A stretch of 64,000 nt of DNA from Gentiana macrophylla (taxonomy: Eukaryota; Streptophyta; Magnoliopsida; Gentianales; Gentianaceae): assembly GCA_026214975.1 (NCBI GenBank), contig JAOBSW010000985.1:1-64000 (forward strand). Direction: 5' to 3'. Position numbers and translations under genes: made by a program. Below, one piece after another: positions 22,961-35,336 of this stretch. The number at the start of each line of letters is the position of its first letter. The first letter of the stretch is position 1. The notes under the pieces are model-generated. The model searched no databases. It was given only the letters and a program-made list of their open reading frames with translations, and was not told the origin of the DNA.

Positions 22961-23250
22961 CTGTTTCTAGGCGTGAACCTTCATTTCCTGCGATTTTCAA
23001 AAGTGAAACCCGACTTTCCCCTTCTCCAAACCTAAAATCTTCGTTTCGAACCAAATTTGGCGATTCTTGTTGCAAAAGAACGGTCTTTGCACCCTCTTTT
23101 CATTTATCCAGTCCATTTCTCCAACAATCAATGAGATTTGAAGAATCGAGTTTATTCGATCATGCCATTATGACAAAAGTTGGCATTTTGGTGGCCAATC
23201 TTGGTGTTTCGGGCTTAATACATTCAATCATCATCCTCTCATAGCGTTGG

Positions 23251-23494
23251 GTAAGTCTATAGCAACTTTTCTCGTTTCCATTCAAGTTTTTGTGAGTTCG
23301 ATCTTGGCTCGACTCATTTTCTTGAATATGCACTCATCTTGTTTCTATTTTCTCGTTTGTTGCCCTTTTCTTCCCGAATTCGTTTGTGATGATGATGTGG
23401 TGCGTTTGTGGTGGTTGTTGGTGGTATGCTTTGTTTGAAATCCCGATTTGGACGATAAGCGGGTAACCATTTTTGTGTGAATTGTTTGGTTTAG
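23251..23494 (+). other. Candidate intron in the ORF3 leader
   Basis: A strong 5' splice-like site GG|GTAAGTCT at 23251 and a T-rich acceptor TTGTTTGGTTTAG at 23482-23494 frame 244 bp, AT-richer than its surroundings. The ORF3 ATG lies 15 bp further on. Not proven by sequence alone. Confidence 0.35.
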
Positions 23495-23508
23495 ATAGAA
23501 GTTTGACA

Positions 23509-25052
23509 ATGGTGCGTGAGAAGGCGGTTGTGAAACGTTATGGTAAAGGGTTAGCTAGGGAGCGGTAAGCGGAAGCGTTTAGAGTTTGATCCTCCACAAT
23601 TTTTCCAAACCAGGTGTTGTCCTCCGAGAGCAACCTCCTAGGCGTCTCAAAGAACGTGGGACTGAATTAAGAGATGATTCCCTTCCAATTCAGGCGAGGA
23701 AGATGATGAGGTCCTCTCGTTAGGATGTCTCGAGGCACTCGGGGTGGTGAATCTTCTAGAGCAGAGGTTGAGTCTTGAGGATGTCGTTGGGGGAGGAGGG
23801 TGAAACCGAAGCTACATGCACCCCTAAGGTAAAGCTAAGAATGTTGTCCTCTTGCTATGCCCCGTCGATTCAGTAAATCCATGAGCTCATAGTGCCTACA
23901 CTAAGGATTATGTGACTAGGAGTATGATCTTTGTGAGAGAGGTCAAGACACAACAAGTTGATCCCGCCGTGAAGATGTTAAAGGCTCGGAAATGGGATGA
24001 GTTTCTGAAAATTCCTCCTACCCCGGTCAATGATTCTATAGTGAGAGAGTTTTATGCGAATTGTTCGAGAGACGGATTTGGATGACGGTTTTGTGATGGT
24101 TCGAGGTGTCAAAGTTCCTTTTCCGCCAAGGTGATCAACCGGAAATATAAGTTGCCCGGCGTTTAGCGGCTTGGATTACAAGGAGGAGATCGCTAGACGG
24201 CAAAATGAGGAGGTAAGGATCCGATGGAGGAGCTGCGATTGCAAGTTTGTCCGGATGTGGCGTGGGTGTTGAGACCGAATGGTGATAGGAAGGAGTTAAT
24301 CACCACGACTTGGACCGAGGACTGGAGAGGTCTCACCGCCGGTTTATCCAGTCGGTTGATTCTAAGAACAATCTCACACATTTCTATATCGTTGATCTTG
24401 GGATGTTGTATGCATTGGTTTTCGGGTTGAATGTTGATGTCGGGCAAGCTTTGTTTGATGACATTTTGGCGAACCATAAGGTATCTACCCGGAGTTTGAT
24501 AGTGCCCCATTTGATACATCAGTTATGTTTGGATGCTGGGGTTGCTGAGTATGCAACGGACCATAAGACAAAGAGTTACCCCCCTATTCGTAGAGAGAAG
24601 GCTGTTCCCGTTTCTGAGCCTGGTTCCACATCGACACCGCCTCGAGCTTCAGTTCTTTCTGGATTATCTTCTTCCGAGATTACTCGGCATAGTATGGCTC
24701 ATAGTTTGAGGGCGATGTTGAGTGATATCCGGGATGGCCAAGATAATATCTTGTCGGTTTTTTGGAATGTATAGTTGATGGAAGGAAACCGGCTGATAGA
24801 AGGGTATTCAATGCAAGTAATATGGATTATGTCTTCTCCGAGCAGATAGAGCGGGTGATAGCTGAGGTGGTCAAGATGGAGGAGAAGCCCGAGTCGGATG
24901 ATGAGGAGACTCCAGTGGATCCGAGGACTGCGAGAGTTCCTACTGATAGAGAGGCTGGGCCGTCCACTGCTACACAGACTGCATCTACCGCTGATGTCCC
25001 TTCTTCAGATCCTTCAAAGGCTGATGATACTCCGACTCCGGGGGTGCCTTGA
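23509..25052 (+). pseudogene. Athila ORF3 (plant transposon ORF3-like protein)
   Basis: It starts M-V-R-E-K-A at 23509 and is broken repeatedly. Recognisable blocks are K-M-L-K-A-R-K-W-D-E-F with P-P-T-P-V-N-D-S-I-V-R-E-F-Y-A-N (about 23960-24062), F-G-L-N-V-D-V-G-Q-A-L-F-D-D-I (24421-24465) and a Ser/Pro/Thr-rich C-terminus ending at 25052. These match the general plan of ORF3 products in Athila elements, sometimes called env-like. No signal peptide or convincing membrane segment is visible, so an envelope role is not supported. Confidence 0.6.
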
Positions 25053-26517
25053 GTTATTATTTTTATGTATCTATTTTTCTGGTCGTTATTGCACTTTTTG
25101 ATACATTTCATTCGATTTGGCTGTACCTACACATTTTGCTACTTTCTGGTTTCTCGTTCTTTGACTTGTGTTGGCATATTTATCGGTGATCTTTTCTTTT
25201 TATTCCGTTTTGATTTATTATCTCTACTGCCGTATTATACCCCATTTTCCCCCGAGTTTTCTGTTTCTCGAATTTTGCAGCAATAGTTTTTGTCGAGATC
25301 CGATTGAGTTAGTTTTGGGACATTTTTCCGTGCTTTTTGCGAGCGTTGGCCTTTTCATGCTCCAGCCTGACCAACGGCTCGGTTTTTTACGCGACTTCAG
25401 CTAAGTTTCTTATCTTTTTAAATTTCTGCACAACATGAGGGCATGTTGAATTTTTAAGTGTGGGGGAGGGGATAGTTCGATTTGTACCTATGCATATAAG
25501 TTTGTTAGAATGTTTTATTATGCAAGTTTAGCGTAATTTTTCAAAACTTTCCGACACTTTTGTCTTTGTTTGGTCCCGAGTAGGCAATTCAAATTGAAGT
25601 TCGTTATATTTATTTTTATAATCATCTATGCGATATTTCATGTACTTGATAAGTTAGTTGTTTCACCTGACACTATTTTTCACGAGCCATAGTTAATGAT
25701 GAGCTACTTTTATAAAGTTATACCCCGTTTTGGATTAGTAGTTTTTGATTATCTCATAAGTCATGTGCTTAGTGCTACGTATATATCGTGAGACTTATGA
25801 TAGTTTGTATTTAGTTCCGAAGTATGAGATACTGTGAATATCTAGAAGTTTGAATGTGATAAGTAACACGGGGCTAATGTCAATTAAAAGGATAAGTTAA
25901 TAGTTGATTAAAGAGGGTGTGTCGAAAGCTAGTCGATGATTTGAGTGAGGTAGGGTATACCACGTATGTCCTATTCCACCATGATGACCAAGAGCTCACG
26001 ACAGTTAGAAAAAGCTGCCTTATGATTGGAGTACGGTAGGGGATTATCTCAAAATGTCCTATTTTGCTATGAGGGCAATAGCTTCTTCTAATGTGTGTTC
26101 AAAAAAAAAAAGTGAATGAATTCAATCAACTTAAGATATGTTATGAAATGAATAAGGCTTAGTTTTCGTTAATCTTATCCCAGTATAAAGCGATAGATAT
26201 CTTTGTAGGATTATCCTACGAGTATTTGAAGGGTCCTAGGTATATTCGATCATTCTTTTCGGGATATGTCACATTTGTAGGGTACATCTTATGAGTGTCA
26301 TTTATTACTATTCTACGAGGGGGTATTAGCTAGTTTTGCTTTGAGTTATTCAAGTTTGGTTTTAGTGGAAGTTTCCTATGGCTATGCACTTACACGATGG
26401 TGAACACCTAAGTTATTGAATATATGTTATATTTGTCTAGATGCCTGTTTTCCTTTATCGAGCCTAATTTTTCGTTTTGTTTTGCTCGGGACGAGCAAAG
26501 TCTAAGTGTGGGGGAGT
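25053..26517 (+). other. Athila 3' untranslated region with two polypurine tracts
   Basis: Non-coding. TTTTTAAGTGTGGGGGAGGGG occurs at 25454-25474 and CTAAGTGTGGGGGAGT at 26502-26517, the latter directly abutting the 3' LTR and therefore the functional tract. The duplicated tract about 1 kb upstream could give a second plus-strand start. Confidence 0.7.
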
Positions 26518-28035
26518 TGTTAACGGTGAAAATCTATGAATTATAAGGATATATTTTACGATGTTTTTCCCTCTATATTGTATAATTTGCATAATAATTG
26601 GTCTTTATATTAAAATATTGAGCAAACGGTATTTTTGACGGCTTAATCGCAATATCAATATATTTATGTGATTTCATGGTTAAATTATGATTATTTGAAT
26701 ATTATTACAGTTTGCGATGTTTTCCATGTGTTATAGGTATGATTATTGTGCTCAAATGATGATCAAAAGAGATAAATTTCGAGCTATAAAGATTTAAGGA
26801 AGAGATAATGATCAGTGGAGGAAGAAAAAGAGATAAACATGCGAAAATCGCATTCAAGTAATCCTGAACGAACGTCCATGCTCCGTCCATATCAAGCGAA
26901 GCGTCTGGAAATACCGAACGAGCGTCCAAGGTGCTAAAAGTGATTCAGAGAGTTTGAACCGAGGCGAGCGGGCGCCTGGGGAGAGTTCAAGGAAGTGAAC
27001 GAGCGTCCGCCAGACTGAACGCTCGTCCGTCCGCCGACTCAGCCGAGACCGACTTAATCTTCTATAAATACCTGCCTATTTCTGCACACAAGGACACGAA
27101 CAATTCGACACACATAAACCCTAATACCTAGGGGTGGCTTTGGCTGCGATTTTACACTTTTTATTTCGAGTTTTATGCAACTTTAAATTCGATCAAAGTA
27201 GGCTAGTTTTATGTTATTTTTACGCTTTTCGGGTTCTTTGAGGATGCTCGAGAGGCTAGAACCTCCTTCAAACGAGAATTGTGAAGCCATCAAGCATTGA
27301 ATTGATCTATTTATTTAGGATTTTTCTTGTGAGTATTTACTACGGTTGTTTCTTATCTATGCATATTCTTGTTTTAATGCAATTATATTGGAAGATATGT
27401 TGTATGCTTGATATGTTATTGTTTGATGGAAATCTTGAATAGCATAGATCACCATAGATAAGAATAGTTCATTAGATTTATATTAACGGAAGTTAGTAAG
27501 TCTAAAAACTAGATCGTTAACGTAAAAGTTGACACCTTTGATCTTTTAACGTGTTAATTTAGTATTGGAAGATACTAGGTTAATAGATGGATTGCCCAAG
27601 GAATTAGGAGTTCATGTTTAGGTAAGGTGAATCACAACCTAAGTAAATACCACGTAAAATCGAGATAATAGATCAATGCATGTTGATAGGTGGATCAATC
27701 CTCGTTTGTCTTTTATAAACTTGATTTACAATCCTCATAGCTTAGTTTAGATTAGTTAATTTATTTTCCTGCACTTTTAGTTTATTTTTATCGCTTTCAA
27801 TCTCTCCTAGCATTGGATTAATCTCCTCTGTCTAGTTATTTTCTGCATACTTGTTTAGTTAGTTATTCGTTAGGTTAGTAATCGTGACAATAGTTAGTTA
27901 AAAACAAAAGCTAGGGTTAACATTCGTCTAGTTCCCCGTAAGATCGACCCGGCATAGCCTCTATACTACGATCCTTGCACTTGAGGTTTACCGGTTTTAT
28001 TACTTGTTTATTTTGTATTAATAAAATCCGTGACA
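26518..28035 (+). repeat. 3' LTR of the Athila element
   Basis: TGTTAACGGTG ... AATCCGTGACA, 1518 bp, TATAAATA at 27063-27070, followed by the target duplication ACGCG. Confidence 0.9.
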
Positions 28036-28091
28036 ACGCGCATATCAAACCACCGTTCAACGTTCTTCTTCTATGCTACTGCTACTGGTTT

Positions 28092-31000
28092 TATTACGAT
28101 AAATATAATTTATGGAAAATATTGTGTTATGGAAATATTGACATATTTGTCGTTAGAGTAGTAGGGTAGTTGGGTAATCTTCTATTGATGTAGAAGCCCT
28201 ACTAGTGGCTATAAATAGTGTACTTGATGATGGATAATAAAATACGAAATCTATTGACCGAAATTTGACATGGTATCAGAGACAGGTTTATTCTAAACTA
28301 CCGGAAAAAAAAACAACCTTCCGTCGTCTTCTTCCTTGGAACAGCGGGCATGGAAGGGAAGAGGCACCTTACCCATGGTCTTCTTCCCTCTTCGATCGGA
28401 ATCAAATCGGTTCGATCTCAATTGCAGTCAAGGACGTTGATCAATGAGGACAACGCATCGACCCATACGACCTTTAGACGGTGATGAGCGGGGACGCCGA
28501 CATGATGGAGGCGCTTGCCGGCTTCAGGGCGACGGCATACCTCACCGGAGAACGCAGGATGTTGCCGGATTACTTTGTTGCAGCGATTGCAACTTTGATG
28601 AACATGACGATGGGTCCTTCCTCCCTCCGGAAGGTGGGGATGGTCGGACGGTGGACGCGGTGGACACGTGATGGAGCATCACCTCTTCTCGGACATATGA
28701 AGTTGATGCAATGGCGGCTAGTATGGTCACTAAAGTCAATGGTGGACATATGTACAGGGAAACAAAGGTGGGCCATCTAGCTCAACTCGGCTCGCAGTCA
28801 GCTCGGCTCTCTTCATCGTTTGAGCAAGTCGGGCTTTCGAACCTCGGCACGGCCCAATGGCGGGGAATATTAGATCTCTTAGATGTCTCTAAATCGCGCG
28901 ATCGTTGGACTAGTAAATACTCGTGGATTATTGACACCGGGCAACTCACCACGTGTCGGGTGACCGAAATTTATTTGTACAACTACGACCGATTGAGATT
29001 GTTCGATTGGATTACGGATGGGCGTTTCTCATTTGCAACCCATTCGGGAACGGTTATTCTATCGGGAAATTTACGACTTTTGAATGTTTTATACGTACCT
29101 GAATTAAACTGTAACTTGATTTCGGCATCCCAATTTTTGGATGATCATAAGTGTCATGCAGCTCACCGCGAACTTATGTGTTATGCAGGACCGAGTGACG
29201 AGGATCTTCGATTGGGTGGGTGAGCGTGTGGATGGACTATTTTGGTTCGTGGGCGTTCGGAGGCTCGAGTATTGGCTATTGATAGTGAGCAAACCACGGA
29301 TTTGTGGCACGGCGTATGGGACACCCATCGTAGAAAGGTCTGCGGCAGTTCCTAATATTTCCATTTCCAAAAATTTAAATAAATATGGATGTGATATTTG
29401 CTTTCGGGCAAAGCAGCACCGTAAACCTTTTCCCTTAGTGACAATAAAGCTAGTCGTATCTTTGAGTTGATACATTGTGATTTGTGGGGTCCCTATAGTG
29501 TTCCTCGACGTGTGGTGCTACGTATTTTTAACCATTGTTGATGACTACTCGCTCGGGTGTGGATTTAGTTGTTGTTAAATAAAATGGAGGTTGAAATAGT
29601 TTTTGGACTTTGTCGCTTTGATTTCTCGTCGAGTTCGAGGTCACGATTAAACGAGTTCGTAGTGATAATGGACCAGTTTAAGCCTTTTTTCGCTTATTTT
29701 CGACATGAAGGGTCATTTTGAAACTTCTTGCGTTGGTACTCCGCAGCAGAATGGAAGGGTAGAACGTAAGCATCAACACATCCTAAATGTTGCACGCGCC
29801 CTTAGGTTTGATGGTCATTTACTCCTTAAGTTCTGGGGAGAGTGTGTGATGGTAGCTGCCTATATAATTAACCGGACCCCTTCGAGTATTTTGAACTATA
29901 AAACGCCTTATGAGTCTCTATTTCACAAACAACCGGATTTATCGATGCTTAGAATTTTGGGGTGTTTGTGTTATGCCCACGACCATCGTCCCTCACATAA
30001 ATTTGCCAGCCGTAGTCGTAAGTGTGTGTTCTTAGGGTATCCTTTTGGGAAGAAGGGGTGGACCATGTACGACCTTGATTCAGAGGAAATTTTTGTATCC
30101 CGGGACGTAAAATTTTATGAGCACATTTTCCCTTTTTCTCACCAGACCGAGGGTAGTGTGTCTCCCCCTCCCCTTTATCCAGCTTTTGAGGATGTTGACA
30201 TAGTAGATAGGAGGTTCGATGCTTCTCCTTCCCTTCCCGGGGACCCACCATTGCCGGATCCTCGGGTTGAGGGGGGACGCACGGGCATGATGATACATGC
30301 GATTCGGCAAATGATATTTCACCCTCACCACAACCTCGACAACCAGGTGACGGTGCTGACGAATTAGGCAGAGGTAGACGGCAGAAGATCCCAAATGCTC
30401 GGTTTCAGGATTACGTGACACATACTCTGGTTCCCCCGAACGGTCCTACTCCACGCTCTTCCACTTCCTCGGCATCCTCAGGTACTCCGTATCCTCTTAT
30501 GCATTTTGTAAATTACGATAAGTTTTCTGATAAGCATCACAAGTTTTTGGCAGCTATCACAGGTTGGAACCCTCCTAAATCTTTTAGGGAGGTGGTTAAA
30601 CATGAAGGTTGGCGTAAGGCCATGGCTGAAGAAATTCAGGCCCTGAAGACCAGGGTACTGGGAGTTACAACCCTTCCTCCTCCGGGAAAAAGGCATTGGG
30701 GAGTAAGTGGGTTTATCTGAGAAAAAATATGACGAGAGTGGGACTTTACAGCGGTTGAAAGCCCGGTTAGTGGCATTTGGCCATCATCAAGAAGAGGGTA
30801 TTGATTACACAGAGACGTTTGCGCCTGTGGCAAAAATGGTTACTGTTCGCACTTTCCTTAGTGTTGCTGCTGTGAAAGGCTGGGATATTCACCAAATGGA
30901 CGTGCATAATGCATTTTTGCATGGGGATTTGAAGGAGGATATTTACATGAAGATCCCTCCGGGTTTTGAGAAAAACGGTTCGAACTTAGTCTGCCGGATG

Positions 31001-32294
31001 CGTAAGTCGTTGTACGGGTTGAAGCAGGCCCCAAGATGCTGGTTTGCAAAGCTTGGTTCTGCGTTACGTGAGTATGGTTTTCGTCAGTCCTACTCCGATT
31101 ATTCATTGTTTACTTTGATTCGTGGTGAGATTCAACTCCATGTCCTTGTTTATGTCGATGATATGATTATTGCCGGAAATGATAAGGTTGCGATGACGAT
31201 TTTTAAAGACTATTTGGGGAAATGTTTTAAGATGAAAGATCTTGGGGTTCTGAAATACTTTCTTGGGCTCGAGGTGGCTAGGAACAAGGACGGAATTTTC
31301 TTAAATCAACGCAAGTATGCCCTTGATATTATCCATGAAGCCGGGTTGCTTGGGAGCAAGCCCGCTGATTTCCCAATTGAGCAGAATCATAAGTTGGCCC
31401 TTGCCACTGGCCCGTTGTTGAGTTATCCAGGGCCGTATCGCCGGGCCGATTGGCGACTTATCTATCTAGGGGTTACTCGACCCGATCGGCTTATTCCTTG
31501 CATGTGTTATCTCAATTTATGCAGGCTCCTCGAGTGGACCATTGGGATGCGGCTTTACGTCTCGTTCGGTACTTAAAGAAACATCCAGGTCAAGGCATTC
31601 TGATGCGCTCTGACAGTTCTCTTCTCCTTGAAGGTTGGTGCGATTCGGATTGGGCGAGCTGCCCCCTGACTCACCGTTCTTTGAGCGGTTGGTTTGTCTT
31701 TCTTGGTCTTTCACCGATATCTTGGAAGTCCAAGAAACAAACTACGGTTTCCCGTTCTTCGGCTGAAGCGGAATATCGATCTAATGGCGTCGATTACATG
31801 TGAATTGAAGTGGTTGAAACAATTACTTGCTGAGCTCGGTGTTCGTCACCCTCCTGGGATCCGTCTCTTTTGTGACAGTCAATCGGCATTGTATATTGCA
31901 CAGAATCCAGTCTTTCACGAACGCACGAAGCATATTGAAGCAGACTGTCATTTTGTGTGTGATGCTATCACGGATGGTTTGATTCTTCCTTCGTATGTTC
32001 CTACGAAGCATCAGTTGGCGGATATTTTTACGAAAGCGTTGGGTCGTCAGCAGTTTGAGTTTTTGTTACGCAAGTTGGGCGTTCGAGACCTTCACGCTCC
32101 CACTTGAGGGGGGGTATTACGATAAATATAATTTATGGAAAATATTGTGTTATGGAAATATTGACATATTTGTCGTTAGAGTAGTAAGGGTAGTTGGGTA
32201 ATCTTCTATTGATGTAGAAGCCCTACTAGTGGCTATAAATATTGTACTTGATGATGGATAATAAAATACGAAATCTATTGACCGAAATTTGACA
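28092..32294 (+). mobile_element. Copia element A (short LTRs, gag reduced)
   Basis: 4203 bp flanked by a perfect duplication GGTTT (28087-28091 and 32295-32299). The LTRs are 179 and 180 bp (28092-28270, 32115-32294), begin TATTACG and end TTGACA, so they lack the usual TG start. The primer site TGGTATCAGAGA (28271-28282, initiator Met tRNA) follows the 5' LTR; a G-rich tract GAGGGGGGG precedes the 3' LTR. The LTRs differ by one indel and one substitution. Confidence 0.9.
28711..32107 (+). pseudogene. Copia A polyprotein (protease, integrase, RT, RNase H)
   Basis: Protease: W-I-I-D-T-G-Q at about 28924-28944. Integrase: zinc part C-D-I-C-F-R-A-K-Q-H-R-K-P-F-P (29390-29435), core H-C-D-L-W-G-P (about 29476) and [10 protein letters not shown] (29748-29777). 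Reverse transcriptase: 30707-31576 with V-Y-V-D-D-M-I-I intact at 31147-31170. RNase H: C-D-S-D-W-A-S-C at 31639-31662, then S-R-S-S-A-E-A-E-Y-R, and a C-terminus H-Q-L-A-D-I-F-T-K-A-L at 32008-32040. Only about 650 bp separate the primer site from the protease, too little for a normal gag, and no gag motif is seen. Several frame breaks (about 29225, 29480-29700, 30370, 30660-30720, 31450, 31795). Confidence 0.85.
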
Positions 32295-34766
32295 GGTTTA
32301 GTTTTTTTTTTTTTTTTTTTTTTAAACAAACGTAACTTTTGATTTAAAACCCCGATCATCAAAATTTTGTCACCAAAATTCATACTTTATTTTTCCTCTT
32401 TAATTTGAGCTCTTATACGATATCCTTCCGACGTAAATTTTGAAAGCCGAAAAAATATATGCATTAACCGGATCATTTTTCATATAAACAACAGTAACTT
32501 TTGATTTAGAACACCGATCATCAAAATTGTTTCACCAAAGTTCATATTCTTTTTTTCTCTTCATTCTGAGACCCCATTTGATACCCTTTCGACGTAGTAT
32601 TTGAAAGCAGAATATAATCGCAGTGTTTACACTAACACAGTAACACAGTAAGGATAGGTATATAAATGTGGAAGACACACTAAGGTATACAAAATCCACC
32701 AAAATTGTCTATGCCAATCCCAGGTCACATGAATCCAAATAATGACTTCAAAAAGCCACCAACATTGGCTATCACAAAAGAATTGCCCTAACATCCTGGG
32801 CTAAAAACCCGAAAAACATTCAAAATCAAAATTTTCATTTTACACATCAACATCATAATTGATAGATGAAATATCAATACAAGCAGCAGACAAGACTGAA
32901 TCAAAACACACTGCAAGGGCAGACTTAGAACTAGTAGGGACATCCATCAAACCATGACCAAGCAGCAGATTACCATCGATAAACAGCAGAAGCAGCTACA
33001 GAACTATGAACAACAACAGCAATAGTAATAATCTTGCCATTACAAGGTGCAGCACCATGCCCAGCAGGATCATAATTTTGTACAACAGCAGCAACATCAG
33101 CAAAGCCAGCTGCAGTGCATGTGAATAAAGATTAAAACATGACGAAGTAGCATTTCAGAGTTAAAACATTGAAAACAGTAACACATTAACATTGTAACAC
33201 AGTAACACAATAACACAATAACACCTTATCATCACAGTAACACAACCAATTTTGTTTTCCTCTTCAACTTCTCAAAACACTTTTCAGTACTAATAACCAC
33301 ATAAAACAAATATACATTGCATTTCTTATCCATTAATGAATGACACATCATATTAGTATGCTTCCCAATGTAAGGAAGGGGGTCTGAAGCACACTACTAC
33401 CGATTCTTTTTTGAAAAAAAAAAAAACATTGCAACTTTCTGTATATTTGAACAAAGTAGAAGATGGCAACAACATGAACTCGATTATAGTATTTGAAGAT
33501 TTCAAAGAAGTCACTAAATAATAAGAATAAACCCACAACATACCTTACTAAGTTCAACATATTACAATGATATCAAATTTTCTACTTCATACATTCAATA
33601 CGTTCAAGCCATTTTCCAGCCCTGATACACTTGGTTTTCTGCTCTAAAATCTGATTTTCAGCCTTATTCTTGACGTATATATGGCTAAAAATCTCACAAC
33701 ACATCGTGATATTAACAATAACACAGTAACACCCCCCAAAACTAGTATATTATAAAGCTTAATGATATGAACCAAGTGAACAACACAATCAATCTTCTTT
33801 AAAACATCATAGATGCATCCTTAAACCAACCCTTAAACTGTGGGATCACCAATATTATCAACCACAACAGACTTACCAGTATTTGTGTTCTCAACAGAAC
33901 TATTAGTTTCAGTTCCATGGTTATCAAATGAGTTGACAATGGTAGCTTCAATATCTACCATGGCAGTTTCAATACCTGCCTTTGCAAAACAAATACCATG
34001 ACTTTGCAACCCCAAGAATGCCCTCAAAAGATTGACTAAAAAATATAACTTCGTATTCTAAGGGCAATAGAAAGAAAGGCATGACAATTTATCAGAAAGA
34101 TTGTTGCAATTAGCAGCATATCTTAGTATTCAGCAAACAAAAATTATGAATCTTGAAATTTTAAAGTTAAAAGCATTAAACAAATTCACTGCAACAAATA
34201 CGATTTTTACCATGAATATTCCTCATTTCAGAATAACTATACCAATATTCAAGAAGCATTAATGATGCCATCAGTCTTTGGAGAATGATATCTGTGGCTG
34301 GTCTTTTTACTGGATTAGATTCACTAGCGATGGAGTTCAATTGCACTTGCTTAACACCTCTCCCCACCAAACCAAGGTCTGGTACCCTACCCCCTACTGC
34401 AGCGCCGTTCGTGTCTGCAGTAGAAACAGTCAGTGATCGGCAGCGAGAGAAGCTTTGGTAAAGGTTTCATCGTCAAGAGTAGCTTTTGGAGAGAATCGAG
34501 ATTCGCTGCCATCTCAGTTGAATTCGCGATCGCAGCTCCCCATCTTTGCTCGGGTTTTCCTTTCTCACCGTCGATTTCTCAATCTCCATTCTTTCTTGTT
34601 GCTTTTTACAGTGAAAGTGAAGCAGATGTGCGTTTGTATGTCTCTGTGTAAACGGGGGGTAATTTGGTCCAGCCAACTATTTTTTGTCTTTAAATCAACA
34701 AAAAAATGAGTGTGGATTAAATTTTTTATACAGGACAGAAAGTGGACTAATACCAAATTTTCTCTA

Positions 34767-35207
34767 TTTTTTATTATAAATTTTATATGATTTTAACAAT
34801 AGGTAAATAAAATAAATTGAAGAAAAAAAAAACTATTGTTTGACTCCTGATTCACAACGAAGAAAACATTGTTGTAAAAATTACAATAGGTTGTGATGAA
34901 AATAATTTTTAAAAAACGCACCATAAAAATTAAATAAAAAATTAAAACGTGTGTTATGTGTGAAAAGACTATTGGACACTTGTCATAGACTAATTGTGTA
35001 CATTCACTTGTCATTATGTTAATGGTGTGATGTGTCAAGGCATATATTTTTTTTTGAATGAAAAATTATATTATTATTATAAAGAAGCTAGCCAGGAGCT
35101 AGACAAGATTGTCAAGTCTTACAACAACACCAAGAAAACCCCAATAAAGAAAACCAAGAAAATCAAGTCGAGGCCGTTAGTTTGTTATAGATTACTTATG
35201 GATCCAA
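34767..35207. other. Intergenic, no gene
   Basis: AT-rich. A piece at 35062-35140 (GAAGCTAGCCAGGAGCTAGAC) looks like repeat DNA but could not be assigned. Confidence 0.3.
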
Positions 35208-35336
35208 TGTTGGATCAAAGTAGATAAATACGGTAGCACTGTGTAACAATTGAATGAATCAAGCAAGAATGAATTATTCTCTCATCAGTAGAAATTATCT
35301 ACTCTTCGTTTTTTTCCTAAATTCTTTGTTGGTATT

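Larger units (their letters stand above)
14362..28035 (+). mobile_element. Athila-type Ty3/gypsy element, complete but decayed
   Basis: 13,674 bp bounded by a perfect 5-bp target duplication ACGCG (14357-14361 and 28036-28040). Order: 5' LTR, tRNA-Asp primer site, partial LTR copy, gag, protease, reverse transcriptase/RNase H, integrase, two small frames, ORF3, polypurine tract, 3' LTR. Protease before reverse transcriptase before integrase is the Ty3/gypsy order; the D-L-G-A protease centre, the tRNA-Asp site and ORF3 point to the Athila lineage. All frames contain breaks. Confidence 0.9.
14229..34766. mobile_element. MULE-like element, copy 2, split by two retrotransposons
   Basis: The left terminus (14229-14361) and the right terminus (about 34650-34766, inverted) align with one another over about 110 bp, sharing AGTCCA, ACAC, the T run, GGAC and TACCCC blocks. 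Between them are the Athila element (14362-28035), a 51-bp spacer (28041-28091) and the copia element (28092-32294). Removing both leaves about 2.65 kb that parallels copy 1 at 5017-8380, including the CGCATATC junction and the paired 170-bp unit at 32320-32620. It carries AACACAGT-type short repeats (32630-32655, 33178-33245). No transposase is seen. Confidence 0.6.

Noticed and set aside
23936..25052. ORF3 as a true viral envelope protein
   Set aside because: No signal peptide, fusion peptide or membrane anchor visible; only ORF3-type blocks seen.
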